Assembly (NCBI GenBank): GCA_964427955.1
Contig: CAYRWY010000090.1
Coordinates: forward strand, 1-16,413
Origin: JACRBK01 sp964427955
GTDB taxonomy: Bacteria > Chloroflexota > Anaerolineae > Aggregatilineales > Aggregatilineaceae
Length of the DNA: 16,413 nt
Direction: 5' to 3'
Position 1 is the first letter of the stretch, and every line of letters starts with the position of its first letter. This document shows positions 1-6,913 of the stretch, in pieces. Below the pieces are notes generated by a model, which ran no database searches, was not told the origin of the DNA, and was given only the letters and a program-made list of their open reading frames with translations. A program made the translations under genes and the position numbers.

Positions 1-634
1 CGATCCGGGCGTGGGCACGGACCGCGCGCCCATCGCCGTCGAGACGGATCACGGGTGGTATGTCGCGCCCAACAATGGGGTGCTCAGCTACGTGCTGGCC
101 CAGGTCCAGGTCAGGCAAGCGGTGGTGCTGCAAAACCCGGACTACCAGCTCGCCCGGATCAGCCAGACGTTTCACGGGCGCGATATTTTCAGCCCGGCGG
201 CGGCGCACCTGGCGAACGGCGTCCCGATCAACCAGCTTGGCCCAACCTGTCGCGACCTCGTCCAATCCGGCGCGCCGCGCCTGGAAATCGCCGCCGGGCA
301 GTTGCGCGGCGAAGTGCTCCACATCGATCATTTTGGCAATATTGTGACCAGCCTCGGCGTGTGGACCTGGACCGGGCCAAACCGGCTCCGGCTCGAACCT
401 CAGTTCGGCCCAACGGCCTCGCCGCTCGACCTGGACGGCGCCACCTGCCGCGTCACCGCCGGACCACACCCGGGGATGCCCATCCGGCCCACCTATGGGG
501 ACGTGCCGCCGGGAACGCTGACGGCCCTGATCGGCAGCTCAGGCCAGCTTGAGATCGGGATCAACCAGGGGAACGCCGCCCGCCACCTGGGGGTGAGATT
601 AGGCGATCCGGTTCAGGTCACGTTCACTACTTAA
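1..634 (+). CDS. SAM hydrolase / SAM hydroxide adenosyltransferase (DUF62 family), C-terminal part
   Basis: The gene is open at the left edge, so the start is missing; the reading frame begins at base 2 (DPGVGTDR). Enzymes of this family split S-adenosylmethionine into adenosine and methionine using water; relatives use chloride or fluoride. The visible hallmarks are DPGVGTDR, the following APNNG loop (usually APDNG), TFHGRDIF, IDHFGN and the C-terminal GSSGQLEIGINQGNAA. The Asp of DPGVG, the Arg of TDR and the His of TFHGRD fit the Asp-Arg-His triad described for the hydrolase branch, which favours hydrolysis over halogenation. About 210 residues are present, so only the N-terminal 60 or so should be missing. 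murA follows after 21 bases on the same strand, suggesting co-transcription, although the two functions are not obviously linked. Family assignment is firm; substrate is inferred. Confidence 0.9.
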   Translation, partial: DPGVGTDRAPIAVETDHGWYVAPNNGVLSYVLAQVQVRQAVVLQNPDYQLARISQTFHGRDIFSPAAAHLANGVPINQLGPTCRDLVQSGAPRLEIAAGQLRGEVLHIDHFGNIVTSLGVWTWTGPNRLRLEPQFGPTASPLDLDGATCRVTAGPHPGMPIRPTYGDVPPGTLTALIGSSGQLEIGINQGNAARHLGVRLGDPVQVTFTT

Positions 635-655
635 CCTTGCGGAGAAAATAGGCTT

Positions 656-1948
656 ATGCGGGAACAATTCGTTATCGAAGGCAATCACCAGCTTCAAGGA
701 GAAGTGACGGTCAGCGGCAACAAAAACGCCGCCCTGAAGATGCTCCCGGCCTGTTTGCTGACGGATGAGCCGGTCATTCTGACCAACGTGCCCGACATCG
801 GCGACGTGCGTGTCACGCTCGACCTGCTGCGCAAGCTGGGTGCAGAAGTGGAAATCCTCGAAAACCACCGGGTGCGGGTCCACGCCCAGGAAATCAAGAG
901 CTACGTCATGGACCGCGAACTGTGCCAGCGCACGCGCGCCTCCATCGTATTTGCCGGGCCGATGCTGGCCCGCACCGGCCACCTGGAACTGGCTCCCCCT
1001 GGGGGTGACGTGATCGGACGGCGGCGGCTGGATACCCACCTGTTGGCGCTGCGCAAGCTGGGCGCGGACATCCAGTTCGACGGGGCCTTCAAGATGAACG
1101 CCGACGGTCTGCAAGGGGCCAATATCCTGCTGGATGAGGCGAGCGTCACCGCCACCGAAAATACGGTGATGGCTGCCACGCTGGCCAAGGGGACCACCGT
1201 CCTGCGCAACGCCGCCTCGGAGCCGCACATTCAGAACCTGTGCCACATGCTCAGCGGCATGGGGGCGCAAATCGAGGGGGTCGGGACCAACTGCCTGACT
1301 ATTCACGGGGTCGAGAAGCTGCACGGCGGCGAATTCCGGGTCGAAGCCGATTACCTGGAAGTGATCAGCTTCGTGGGGGCTGCCGTGATGACCGGAGGCG
1401 AAATCCGCATTCGCCAGGCCGATCCGCAATACCTGGATATGCCGGCCCTGATCTTTCAAAAACTGGGGGTAACCTGGCAGGTCGATGGGCCGGATATCAT
1501 CGTGCCGCGCGGGCAGTCATTGGTGATCGAGCGCGATCTGGGCAACCAGATTCCGGAAATCAAAGCGCAGCCCTGGCCCGCATTTCCGTCGGATTTGATG
1601 AGCATCGCGATTGCCGTCGCGACCCAATCGGTAGGGGCGGTGCTGTTCCACGAATGGATGTACAACAGCCGCTTCTTCTTCACCGACAAGCTGGTGAACA
1701 TGGGCGCGCGCATCTTCCTGTGCGATCCGCACCGGGCGGTGGTCTATGGTCCGACCGTGCTGCACGCCGTGCCGGACATCACCAGTCCTGACATCCGCGC
1801 GGGAATGTCGCTGCTGCTGGCTGCGCTCAGCGCGCGCGGCACGACCATCATCCGCAACATCGGCCAGATCGACCGCGGTTACGAACAGGTCGAGCAGAAG
1901 CTGCGCGGCCTGGGGGCCTACATTCGCCGCGAGCCGGAGATGGCGTGA
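656..1948 (+). CDS. murA: UDP-N-acetylglucosamine 1-carboxyvinyltransferase (MurA), Asp-type active site
   Basis: MurA transfers enolpyruvate from PEP to UDP-GlcNAc, the first committed step of peptidoglycan synthesis, in the cytoplasm. The 430-residue product has normal family length and the two-lobed EPSP-synthase fold motifs. Visible are SGNKNAALKML with the PEP-binding Lys23, the ATENTVMAA segment, the catalytic Asp313 in PAFPSDL, Arg381 in IRAGMSL and Arg407 in IDRGYEQ. The loop that normally reads PGGC(x)IG reads PPGGDVIG here, so the catalytic Cys (Cys115 in E. coli) is Asp118. This is the state known from Mycobacterium and Chlamydia that gives intrinsic fosfomycin resistance. A GGAG at 641-644 precedes the ATG by 11 bases. 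The gene probably shares a transcript with the upstream SAM hydrolase gene and ends in front of a hairpin. The assignment is very secure; the drug phenotype is inferred. Confidence 0.97.
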   Translation: MREQFVIEGNHQLQGEVTVSGNKNAALKMLPACLLTDEPVILTNVPDIGDVRVTLDLLRKLGAEVEILENHRVRVHAQEIKSYVMDRELCQRTRASIVFAGPMLARTGHLELAPPGGDVIGRRRLDTHLLALRKLGADIQFDGAFKMNADGLQGANILLDEASVTATENTVMAATLAKGTTVLRNAASEPHIQNLCHMLSGMGAQIEGVGTNCLTIHGVEKLHGGEFRVEADYLEVISFVGAAVMTGGEIRIRQADPQYLDMPALIFQKLGVTWQVDGPDIIVPRGQSLVIERDLGNQIPEIKAQPWPAFPSDLMSIAIAVATQSVGAVLFHEWMYNSRFFFTDKLVNMGARIFLCDPHRAVVYGPTVLHAVPDITSPDIRAGMSLLLAALSARGTTIIRNIGQIDRGYEQVEQKLRGLGAYIRREPEMA

Positions 1949-1957
1949 GAATCACAA

Positions 1958-1983
1958 CGGGGATAGCTCCTCGGCTATCCCCG
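1958..1983. terminator. Perfect 10-bp hairpin between convergent genes
   Basis: CGGGGATAGC (1958-1967) and GCTATCCCCG (1974-1983) form a perfect 10-bp stem with a 6-base loop. It sits 9 bases after the murA stop and 22 bases beyond the end of the minus-strand flavoprotein gene. There is no T-run on either side, so it may act as a bidirectional transcription barrier or 3' end stabiliser rather than a classical intrinsic terminator. Confidence 0.6.
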
Positions 1984-2005
1984 CTGCACACGCTCGTACG
2001 GGCAA

Positions 2006-2944
2006 CTATTGGCACACCTCGTCCGTCGTGTGGTCCATACCCAGCAGATAATCGAACGCACTGAGCGCGGCTTTTTCGCCGTCGCCCAGGCCCATCAAAA
2101 TCTGGAACGACAGCGAATTAGTCACATCCCCCGCCGCGAACAAACCGGGCAGCGACGTCCGGTTGCGGGCGTCCACTTTGACAAAACCACACTCGTCCAG
2201 CTCGACCAGTCCCTTGACCAGCCCGGAATTCGGCACGAGGCGTTTCTCGATAAAAATGGCGTCCACTTCGATTTCGTGCGGGCGCCCTTCATGGCGGATC
2301 ACGAGACTGCGCGCGAATTGATCGCCCTTGATTTCGAGCACCTGGGCGCGCCGTTTCACCAGGATATTGTCCCCACACAGCACTTTCTGCCCGACCGGCG
2401 TATCCAGCTCGCGGTCGTCCGCGGCCACTAACGTGACCTCGGTGGCAATCCGGGCCAGCTCGGCCACGGCACGCAGCGCCAGCGCCTCCTCACCCACGAC
2501 GGCCACCCGGCGATCCACCATCAGCGGGGCATAGGTCATGGCACTGTAGCACAGGCCCTTCATGTCGAACTCCGCTTCGCCGGGCACGTTCAGCCGCTCA
2601 CCCGCCGCGCCCGCCGAGAAGATGATGGTCTGGGTATCGTAGGTCTTGCCATCGGCCACGATAACCCTGAAGCCCCCCTCGATGCGCTCGATCTTGGTCA
2701 CCGCGGAACGCACCCGCATAAAATCCAGGTAATCCAACTGGGTGCGGAAGCGTTGGATCGTCTCTTCGCCGACCATCACCTGGTAATCTTCCACCCAGGG
2801 CAGCTTCAACAAACGCCGGGTGCGCCCCCCTAACCCGCGCGAAATGAACAAGGCATCCATGCGCTTGCGCACGGCATACGCCGCCGCCGCCAGTCCTGCC
2901 GGTCCCCCGCCGATAATAATAAGTTCGTGCATATTACTAATCAT
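2006..2944 (-). CDS. Thioredoxin-reductase-like FAD protein lacking the redox CxxC
   Basis: The 312-residue protein has the overall thioredoxin reductase layout. There is an N-terminal FAD-binding IIGGGPAGLAAAAYA (residues 10-24), a central second dinucleotide domain (about 120-240) and a C-terminal FAD motif LFAAGDVTNS (268-277). The segment that should carry CATC reads GLCYSAMTYA (130-139), so both catalytic cysteines are replaced (Ser134 and Thr137 by my alignment). The NADPH motif GxGxxA reads GEEALA (151-156), and the HRRxxxR-type phosphate clamp is absent (VAADDRELD). It therefore cannot be an ordinary NADPH-thioredoxin reductase. It could be a ferredoxin- or flavin-linked relative such as the deeply rooted TrxR/DDOR groups, or a non-redox FAD protein. 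The ATG at 2944 overlaps the malic enzyme stop (ATGA), and GAGGG lies 8 bases upstream, which favours this start over the ATG at 2932. Confidence 0.85.
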   Translation of the reverse strand: MISNMHELIIIGGGPAGLAAAAYAVRKRMDALFISRGLGGRTRRLLKLPWVEDYQVMVGEETIQRFRTQLDYLDFMRVRSAVTKIERIEGGFRVIVADGKTYDTQTIIFSAGAAGERLNVPGEAEFDMKGLCYSAMTYAPLMVDRRVAVVGEEALALRAVAELARIATEVTLVAADDRELDTPVGQKVLCGDNILVKRRAQVLEIKGDQFARSLVIRHEGRPHEIEVDAIFIEKRLVPNSGLVKGLVELDECGFVKVDARNRTSLPGLFAAGDVTNSLSFQILMGLGDGEKAALSAFDYLLGMDHTTDEVCQ

Positions 2945-4320
2945 TTTTGTTTTCCCTCGTTCTCAACTTCAGGAGCCTCAGCGATGAAGCCTTCACGCAT
3001 CAACAGGTGGGTCACCTCACGCGCGCAGCGGATCATCTCCGAGGCGCGGGCAAACTCCTCGTCGTAGGTAGTGGGCAGGCGCGCCACACCCTGCTCGACC
3101 GCCTTGGCCGCCACGGCTGCCGCCTCACGCGGGAAGATCTCCCACTCTTCCATCGTCGGCAGCAGGTGATCGGGCGACAACCCCTTCTCCCCGGCCATCC
3201 CCGCCAGGGTCTCGGAGGCGACAATCGCCATCTCGTCGGTAATCGTCCGGGCGCGCACGTCGAGCGCCCCCCGGAAAATGCCGGGAAAGCCCAGCGAGTT
3301 ATTCACCTGATTCGGGAAATCCGAGCGCCCTGTCGCCACTACGGCGGCCCCGGTTTCAAGCGCTTCCCAGGGCCAGATTTCGGGAATCGGATTCGCACCA
3401 GCGATCACGATGGCATCTTTGGCCATCTGGCGGATCCATTCCGGCTTGACGATCCCTGGTCCGGGCGATGAGAAGCCGATCATGGCGTCGGCCCCCTTGA
3501 GCGCCTCTTCGATTCCTCCCCGGCGCTCCTCGTAGTTCGTCACCTGGCACAGATGCCAGTGCTGCACAAAGTCGGCCCGGCGCAGATAGATATCGCGGCG
3601 GTGCTTGCCCAGAATGCCATCAACGTCCACCATCAAGCAGTTGGAGGGATCTACACCGTAGGAGAACAACAGCCGCGAGCAGGCAATGTTGGCAGCACCG
3701 GAGCCGATGAAGGCGATGCGCATGTCTTTGAGCGGCTTGCCGACGATCTTAGAGGCATTGATCATCGCCGCCAGCACCACGCTGGCCGTCCCCTGCTGGT
3801 CGTCGTGCCAGATCGGGATCTCGGCCTCGGCGCGCAGCGTGTCCAGGATGCGGAAGCATTTCGGCTGGGAAATATCTTCGAGGTTGACGCCGCCCAGCGC
3901 CGGTTGCAGCATGAGCACCGTCTCGATGATCTTGTCGGGGTCTTTCGTGTCCAGCATGATCGGGAAGGCATCCACGCCGCCCAAATATTTGTAGAGCAGC
4001 GCCTTGCCTTCCATGACGGGCAGGCCCGCCTTCGGACCGATATCGCCCAGGCCCAGCACGCGCGTCCCGTCCGAGATGACGGCCACGGTATTCCACTTGC
4101 TGGTCATCTCGTAGACCAGATCGGGATCGGCGGCGATGGCCTTGCACGGGGCGGCGACGCCGGGTGTATACCAGATTGCAAAGTCGTCCAGATTCCGCAC
4201 CCGGCAGCGCAGCGAGGTTTGCATCTTGCCGCGATAGAACTTGTGGAGACGCATCGCCTCGGCGGCGGGCTTCTTGGCCTTCTCTAAGAGTTCTTCTTTC
4301 GTGACCTGCTTATCAACCAT
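2941..4320 (-). CDS. Malic enzyme, short bacterial form
   Basis: Malic enzyme oxidatively decarboxylates malate to pyruvate with reduction of NAD(P). From the ATG at 4320 the product is 459 residues, the usual length for single-domain bacterial enzymes without the phosphotransacetylase-like tail. Visible motifs are the catalytic Tyr51 in YTPGV, GLGDIGPKAGLPVMEGKA with catalytic Lys106, metal-binding Glu149-Asp150 in NLEDI, PIWHDDQQGTA with Asp173/Asp174, the dinucleotide loop GSGAAN (206-211), and SDFPNQVNNSLGFPG near the C-terminus. An in-frame start 75 bases further upstream exists. The 4320 start is preferred because AGGAG (4328-4332) lies 7 bases before it and the extra residues do not resemble the family. 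It overlaps the downstream flavoprotein gene by four bases, so the two are one operon. Whether it uses NAD or NADP cannot be read here. Confidence 0.95.
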   Translation of the reverse strand: MVDKQVTKEELLEKAKKPAAEAMRLHKFYRGKMQTSLRCRVRNLDDFAIWYTPGVAAPCKAIAADPDLVYEMTSKWNTVAVISDGTRVLGLGDIGPKAGLPVMEGKALLYKYLGGVDAFPIMLDTKDPDKIIETVLMLQPALGGVNLEDISQPKCFRILDTLRAEAEIPIWHDDQQGTASVVLAAMINASKIVGKPLKDMRIAFIGSGAANIACSRLLFSYGVDPSNCLMVDVDGILGKHRRDIYLRRADFVQHWHLCQVTNYEERRGGIEEALKGADAMIGFSSPGPGIVKPEWIRQMAKDAIVIAGANPIPEIWPWEALETGAAVVATGRSDFPNQVNNSLGFPGIFRGALDVRARTITDEMAIVASETLAGMAGEKGLSPDHLLPTMEEWEIFPREAAAVAAKAVEQGVARLPTTYDEEFARASEMIRCAREVTHLLMREGFIAEAPEVENEGKQK

Positions 4321-4432
4321 ATTTTTGCTCCTAAACCTAAGTGTCTTTTCAAAGCCGTGGCTAGCAGCCGGTTTTCCGCGGGTGCGGCGTGCCACACCCC
4401 TACCAAAGCAATTTACGGATTACGCTAAATTC

Positions 4433-4438
4433 ATTATA
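4433..4438 (-). promoter_or_regulatory. Putative -10 box of the malic enzyme operon
   Basis: On the minus strand a perfect TATAAT occurs at 4438-4433, about 113 bases upstream of the malic enzyme ATG, in an AT-rich patch. A second TATAAT (4451-4446) lies 13 bases further upstream, inside the T-tract of the preceding terminator. Neither has a good -35 at 16-18 bases. The position between a terminator and an operon supports a promoter here, but which -10 is used is open. Confidence 0.4.
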
Positions 4439-4445
4439 GACCAGG

Positions 4446-4479
4446 ATTATAAAAAAACTGGCACGGATTACTCCGTGCC
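4446..4479 (-). terminator. Intrinsic terminator of the coiled-coil gene, stop codon in the loop
   Basis: Read on the minus strand, GGCACGGA - GTAA - TCCGTGCC (4479-4460) forms a perfect 8-bp stem with a 4-base loop, followed by AG and seven T residues (4457-4451). This is a textbook rho-independent terminator. The TAA stop of the coiled-coil gene lies in the loop, so the last codons form the left arm of the stem. Confidence 0.88.
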
Positions 4480-5676
4480 GTTGCTGCTGGCGCTGGCGAC
4501 AGGGACCGGGCGTTCCACCTGGTCATATTGCAGGAGAAGCGCCTGGTAACGCTCACGGTAGAGTTGGGCGCGGGCACGCTCCAACTGCCACATCCGGTCA
4601 ACGCTGTCACGGACCGGATCGAGTCCCGATTGAACCCGGTCGAGCGACTGGCGGAGTTGATCGAGCTGCTTTTCGTGATTGCGCCAGGCTTCGTCATTGG
4701 TGAGGGTAAACTGCTTCCAGCGTTTCTGGTCGTCGGCGATCCAGTCGTTCCACTCCTGGCGGAAACGCTCTTCGGACAAACGCTGCATTTCGGCCACTTC
4801 GTTGATGCGGCGGCCCAGGCGCTCGGCAATACGCTCGAAATCCTCGACGATCTTTTTCATCTGGCGGTGCGTCTCCGCCCAGGTCTCGAAGCGCTCGATG
4901 TAACGGCGCATGTCTTCGTCGTAGGCGCCGATACTCTTCGCCAGTTCGGCCACCTGTTGATCGCGCTGCTGGAGCAGCAGCGTCTGCTGATCGATGAACT
5001 GCTGGATTTCTTCGCGGCGGTCGCGCTCGGCCCCCTGCATATCCATGATGCGCTTTTCGCTGCGCAGGACCATGCTTTCCAGCGAGTCCAGCTTGGGGCG
5101 CGTCGCGTCGATCTGTTTCTGGACTTCGGGAATCTCGGATTGGATGTCGGAGATACGGCGGGAGTCCTGGCGGCGCTGCTCTTCCAGGAAAGTGATACGG
5201 CGCTCCGGCTCCTCGAACTTCTTGCCGAGGTCCTCCACGCGCTGCTGGACGGCGGCCAGGGCAGCGGCTACCCGGTCACGCTCGACGCGCGCGGCGGGCA
5301 GTTCCTCGATAGCACGCTCCAACCCGTCGGTCCGGTCGCCCAGATCGCGCACCATGCGGGCGATGCTCTCGCGCGCAATGTCGCCGCGCCGCTCAGCCTC
5401 GCGCTCGGCGACCAGGCGCTTGCTTTCGCTCTCTTCGATCAACTGGCGGAACTCGACGCGCATCTGCTCGCCGATTTCAGTTTCGCGCCCAACCGGGATA
5501 AAAGAAGTGCGCATGGCCGACTGCTCGTTTTCCATGCCATCCAGGCGCCGCGCCATCTGGGTCATCAGGTCTGATTGCTGAGCCAGACGCTCTTCCAACA
5601 GAGCAATCGTACCCCGATCCCGGCGCCGTTCTTCGTCCAACCATTCGATCATGCGGGCAGCTTGCTGCAAATCCAT
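4468..5676 (-). CDS. Soluble long coiled-coil protein of unknown function
   Basis: I do not recognise a named family. The 402-residue product is almost entirely charged helix: heptad-like runs of Leu/Ile/Met among Glu, Arg, Gln and Asp from about residue 1 to 375, very little Pro or Gly, no signal peptide and no membrane segment. A Trp-rich stretch at about residues 310-335 (QEWNDWIADDQKRWKQF) breaks the pattern, and the last 15 residues are a low-complexity Ser/Ala tail. It has no Walker motifs, so it is not an SMC-type ATPase. A scaffold, cytoskeletal or cell-shape role is possible but not shown. AGGAG is 8 bases upstream of the ATG at 5676. The gene has its own promoter and terminator and is divergent from the glycosyltransferase genes, sharing a 112-bp control region with them. 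Confidence 0.85.
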   Translation of the reverse strand: MDLQQAARMIEWLDEERRRDRGTIALLEERLAQQSDLMTQMARRLDGMENEQSAMRTSFIPVGRETEIGEQMRVEFRQLIEESESKRLVAEREAERRGDIARESIARMVRDLGDRTDGLERAIEELPAARVERDRVAAALAAVQQRVEDLGKKFEEPERRITFLEEQRRQDSRRISDIQSEIPEVQKQIDATRPKLDSLESMVLRSEKRIMDMQGAERDRREEIQQFIDQQTLLLQQRDQQVAELAKSIGAYDEDMRRYIERFETWAETHRQMKKIVEDFERIAERLGRRINEVAEMQRLSEERFRQEWNDWIADDQKRWKQFTLTNDEAWRNHEKQLDQLRQSLDRVQSGLDPVRDSVDRMWQLERARAQLYRERYQALLLQYDQVERPVPVASASSNGTE

Positions 5677-5713
5677 GAGCGCAACTCCTGGCTAGTGTTA
5701 TACCCGGCAGCGG

Positions 5714-5744
5714 ATTATAACATAGTCTGCGCTTAGCCCATCAA
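5714..5744 (-). promoter_or_regulatory. Extended -10 promoter for the coiled-coil gene
   Basis: On the minus strand TGTTATAAT (5722-5714) is a perfect -10 with the extended TGn motif. A TTGATG (5744-5739) lies 19 bases upstream as a weak -35. Transcription would start near 5707, giving a leader of about 30 bases that holds the AGGAG ribosome site. Confidence 0.65.
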
Positions 5745-5752
5745 GTTCGATC

Positions 5753-5781
5753 TTGGTCGCGCTCCGTCTCTCCGTTATACT
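5753..5781 (+). promoter_or_regulatory. Promoter for the first glycosyltransferase, probably leaderless
   Basis: TTGGTC (5753-5758), a 17-base spacer and TATACT (5776-5781) match a sigma-70 promoter. The ATG at 5789 begins seven bases after the -10, exactly where transcription should start, and no purine-rich ribosome site precedes it. The message is therefore predicted to be leaderless. Confidence 0.55.
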
Positions 5782-5788
5782 TCCCGCC

Positions 5789-6889
5789 ATGCGCATCGGA
5801 ATCGATACTCGTCTCAACTACTACCGCCCCGGCGGCATCGTCGAATACGCCCGGCATATGCTCCAGGAGCTGCCCGCCCTGGATCAGGACACCACGTACT
5901 GCGCCGTCCAACATTTTCGGGACGCGCATTCGTTCGATGCCAGACGGAGGATCAACACCTACACGCCGAGCCATCACCGCCTGGAACGCTGGAGCCTATC
6001 GGCAGAACTCCTACCCCGCCGCCTGGACATTCTACACTTCCCCGACGCCATCCCGATCCAGCGTGGGGCACGGCAGCAGGTGATCACCATTCACGACCTG
6101 CACTTTTTGCACTACCCGCAGTTCATGACGGCGGACAGCCTGCGCTACTATAAGGGCCAGATCGGCTGGGCCGTGCAGCACGCCGATCACATCCTGGTAT
6201 CGTCGCAGGCGACGTTAGCCGATCTCATGAACCTGCTGCACGTCCCGGCGGACAAAGTGACGGTCGATATGTTGGGCGTGGATCAAGGCTTCGTCCCGCT
6301 GCCGCTCGAAACGGTAGCGGCCACGCGCGCCCGGCTGGGACTGCCCGGCGCGTACCTGCTGTTCGTGGGAACGTTCGAGCCGCGCAAGAATCTTCCCGGC
6401 CTGCTGGACGCCTATCACCATCTGCGCGCCGATCTGCCGGACGCTCCGCCGCTGGTCATGGCCGGGCGGCGCGGCTGGCTGTACGAGGACATCTTCGCCA
6501 AAGTCGAGGCGCTGCGCCTCGCCGATCACGTCATCTGGCTGGAAGATGCGCCCCAGGCCGACCTGCCCGCGATCTACAACGGGGCGGTGGCGCTGGTCCT
6601 GCCCTCGCATTACGAAGGCTTCGGCTTGACGGCGCTGGAAGCAATGGCCTGCGGGACGCCGCCCGTCGCGTCGAAGCGCAGCTCGATCCCCGAAGTGGTG
6701 GGCGAGGCCGGGCTGCTGGTCGATCCGGACCAACCCGCCGAACTGGCCGACGCGCTCCGCCGGGTCATCACCGATACCGCCCTGCGCGAACGGCTGCGCG
6801 CCGAGGGGCTGGCGCGTGCCGCGCAGTTCACCTGGCGAAAAACCGCCGAAGTCGTGCTCCAGGTTTACCGGATTCTGCTCGCTTCATGA
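5789..6889 (+). CDS. Glycosyltransferase, GT4 family (GT-B fold)
   Basis: The 366-residue protein moves a sugar from a nucleotide donor to an acceptor at the cytoplasmic side, probably for an exopolysaccharide, glycolipid or glycan precursor. The N-terminal acceptor half opens with MRIGIDTRLNYYRPGGI (1-17). The donor half shows LFVGTFEPRKNLPGLL (191-206) with the phosphate-contacting Arg199/Lys200. It also shows the retaining-GT E-x7-E pair, Glu276 and Glu284, in YEGFGLTALEAMACG, followed by PEVVGEAGLLVDP. An upstream TTG at 5753 is in frame, but the added residues fit poorly and it lies in the -35 box, so the ATG at 5789 was chosen. A second GT4 gene follows after 24 bases. Donor and acceptor cannot be told from sequence. 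Confidence 0.93.
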   Translation: MRIGIDTRLNYYRPGGIVEYARHMLQELPALDQDTTYCAVQHFRDAHSFDARRRINTYTPSHHRLERWSLSAELLPRRLDILHFPDAIPIQRGARQQVITIHDLHFLHYPQFMTADSLRYYKGQIGWAVQHADHILVSSQATLADLMNLLHVPADKVTVDMLGVDQGFVPLPLETVAATRARLGLPGAYLLFVGTFEPRKNLPGLLDAYHHLRADLPDAPPLVMAGRRGWLYEDIFAKVEALRLADHVIWLEDAPQADLPAIYNGAVALVLPSHYEGFGLTALEAMACGTPPVASKRSSIPEVVGEAGLLVDPDQPAELADALRRVITDTALRERLRAEGLARAAQFTWRKTAEVVLQVYRILLAS

Positions 6890-6913
6890 GCGTTATAACG
6901 GATCAATCTTGCT

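Noticed and set aside
3553..4287. Plus-strand open frame opposite malic enzyme
   Set aside because: The minus strand encodes an unmistakable malic enzyme with all catalytic motifs; the plus frame has no recognisable domain or start signals.
4321..4395. Upstream in-frame start of malic enzyme at 4395
   Set aside because: The added 25 residues have no family similarity, and AGGAG is placed correctly only for the ATG at 4320.
4528..5574. Long plus-strand open frame (348 codons) opposite the coiled-coil gene
   Set aside because: It is a mirror of the Glu/Arg/Leu-rich coding strand in G+C-rich DNA. It has no ribosome site and its residue pattern is the complement of heptads, while the minus-strand gene has a promoter, ribosome site and terminator.
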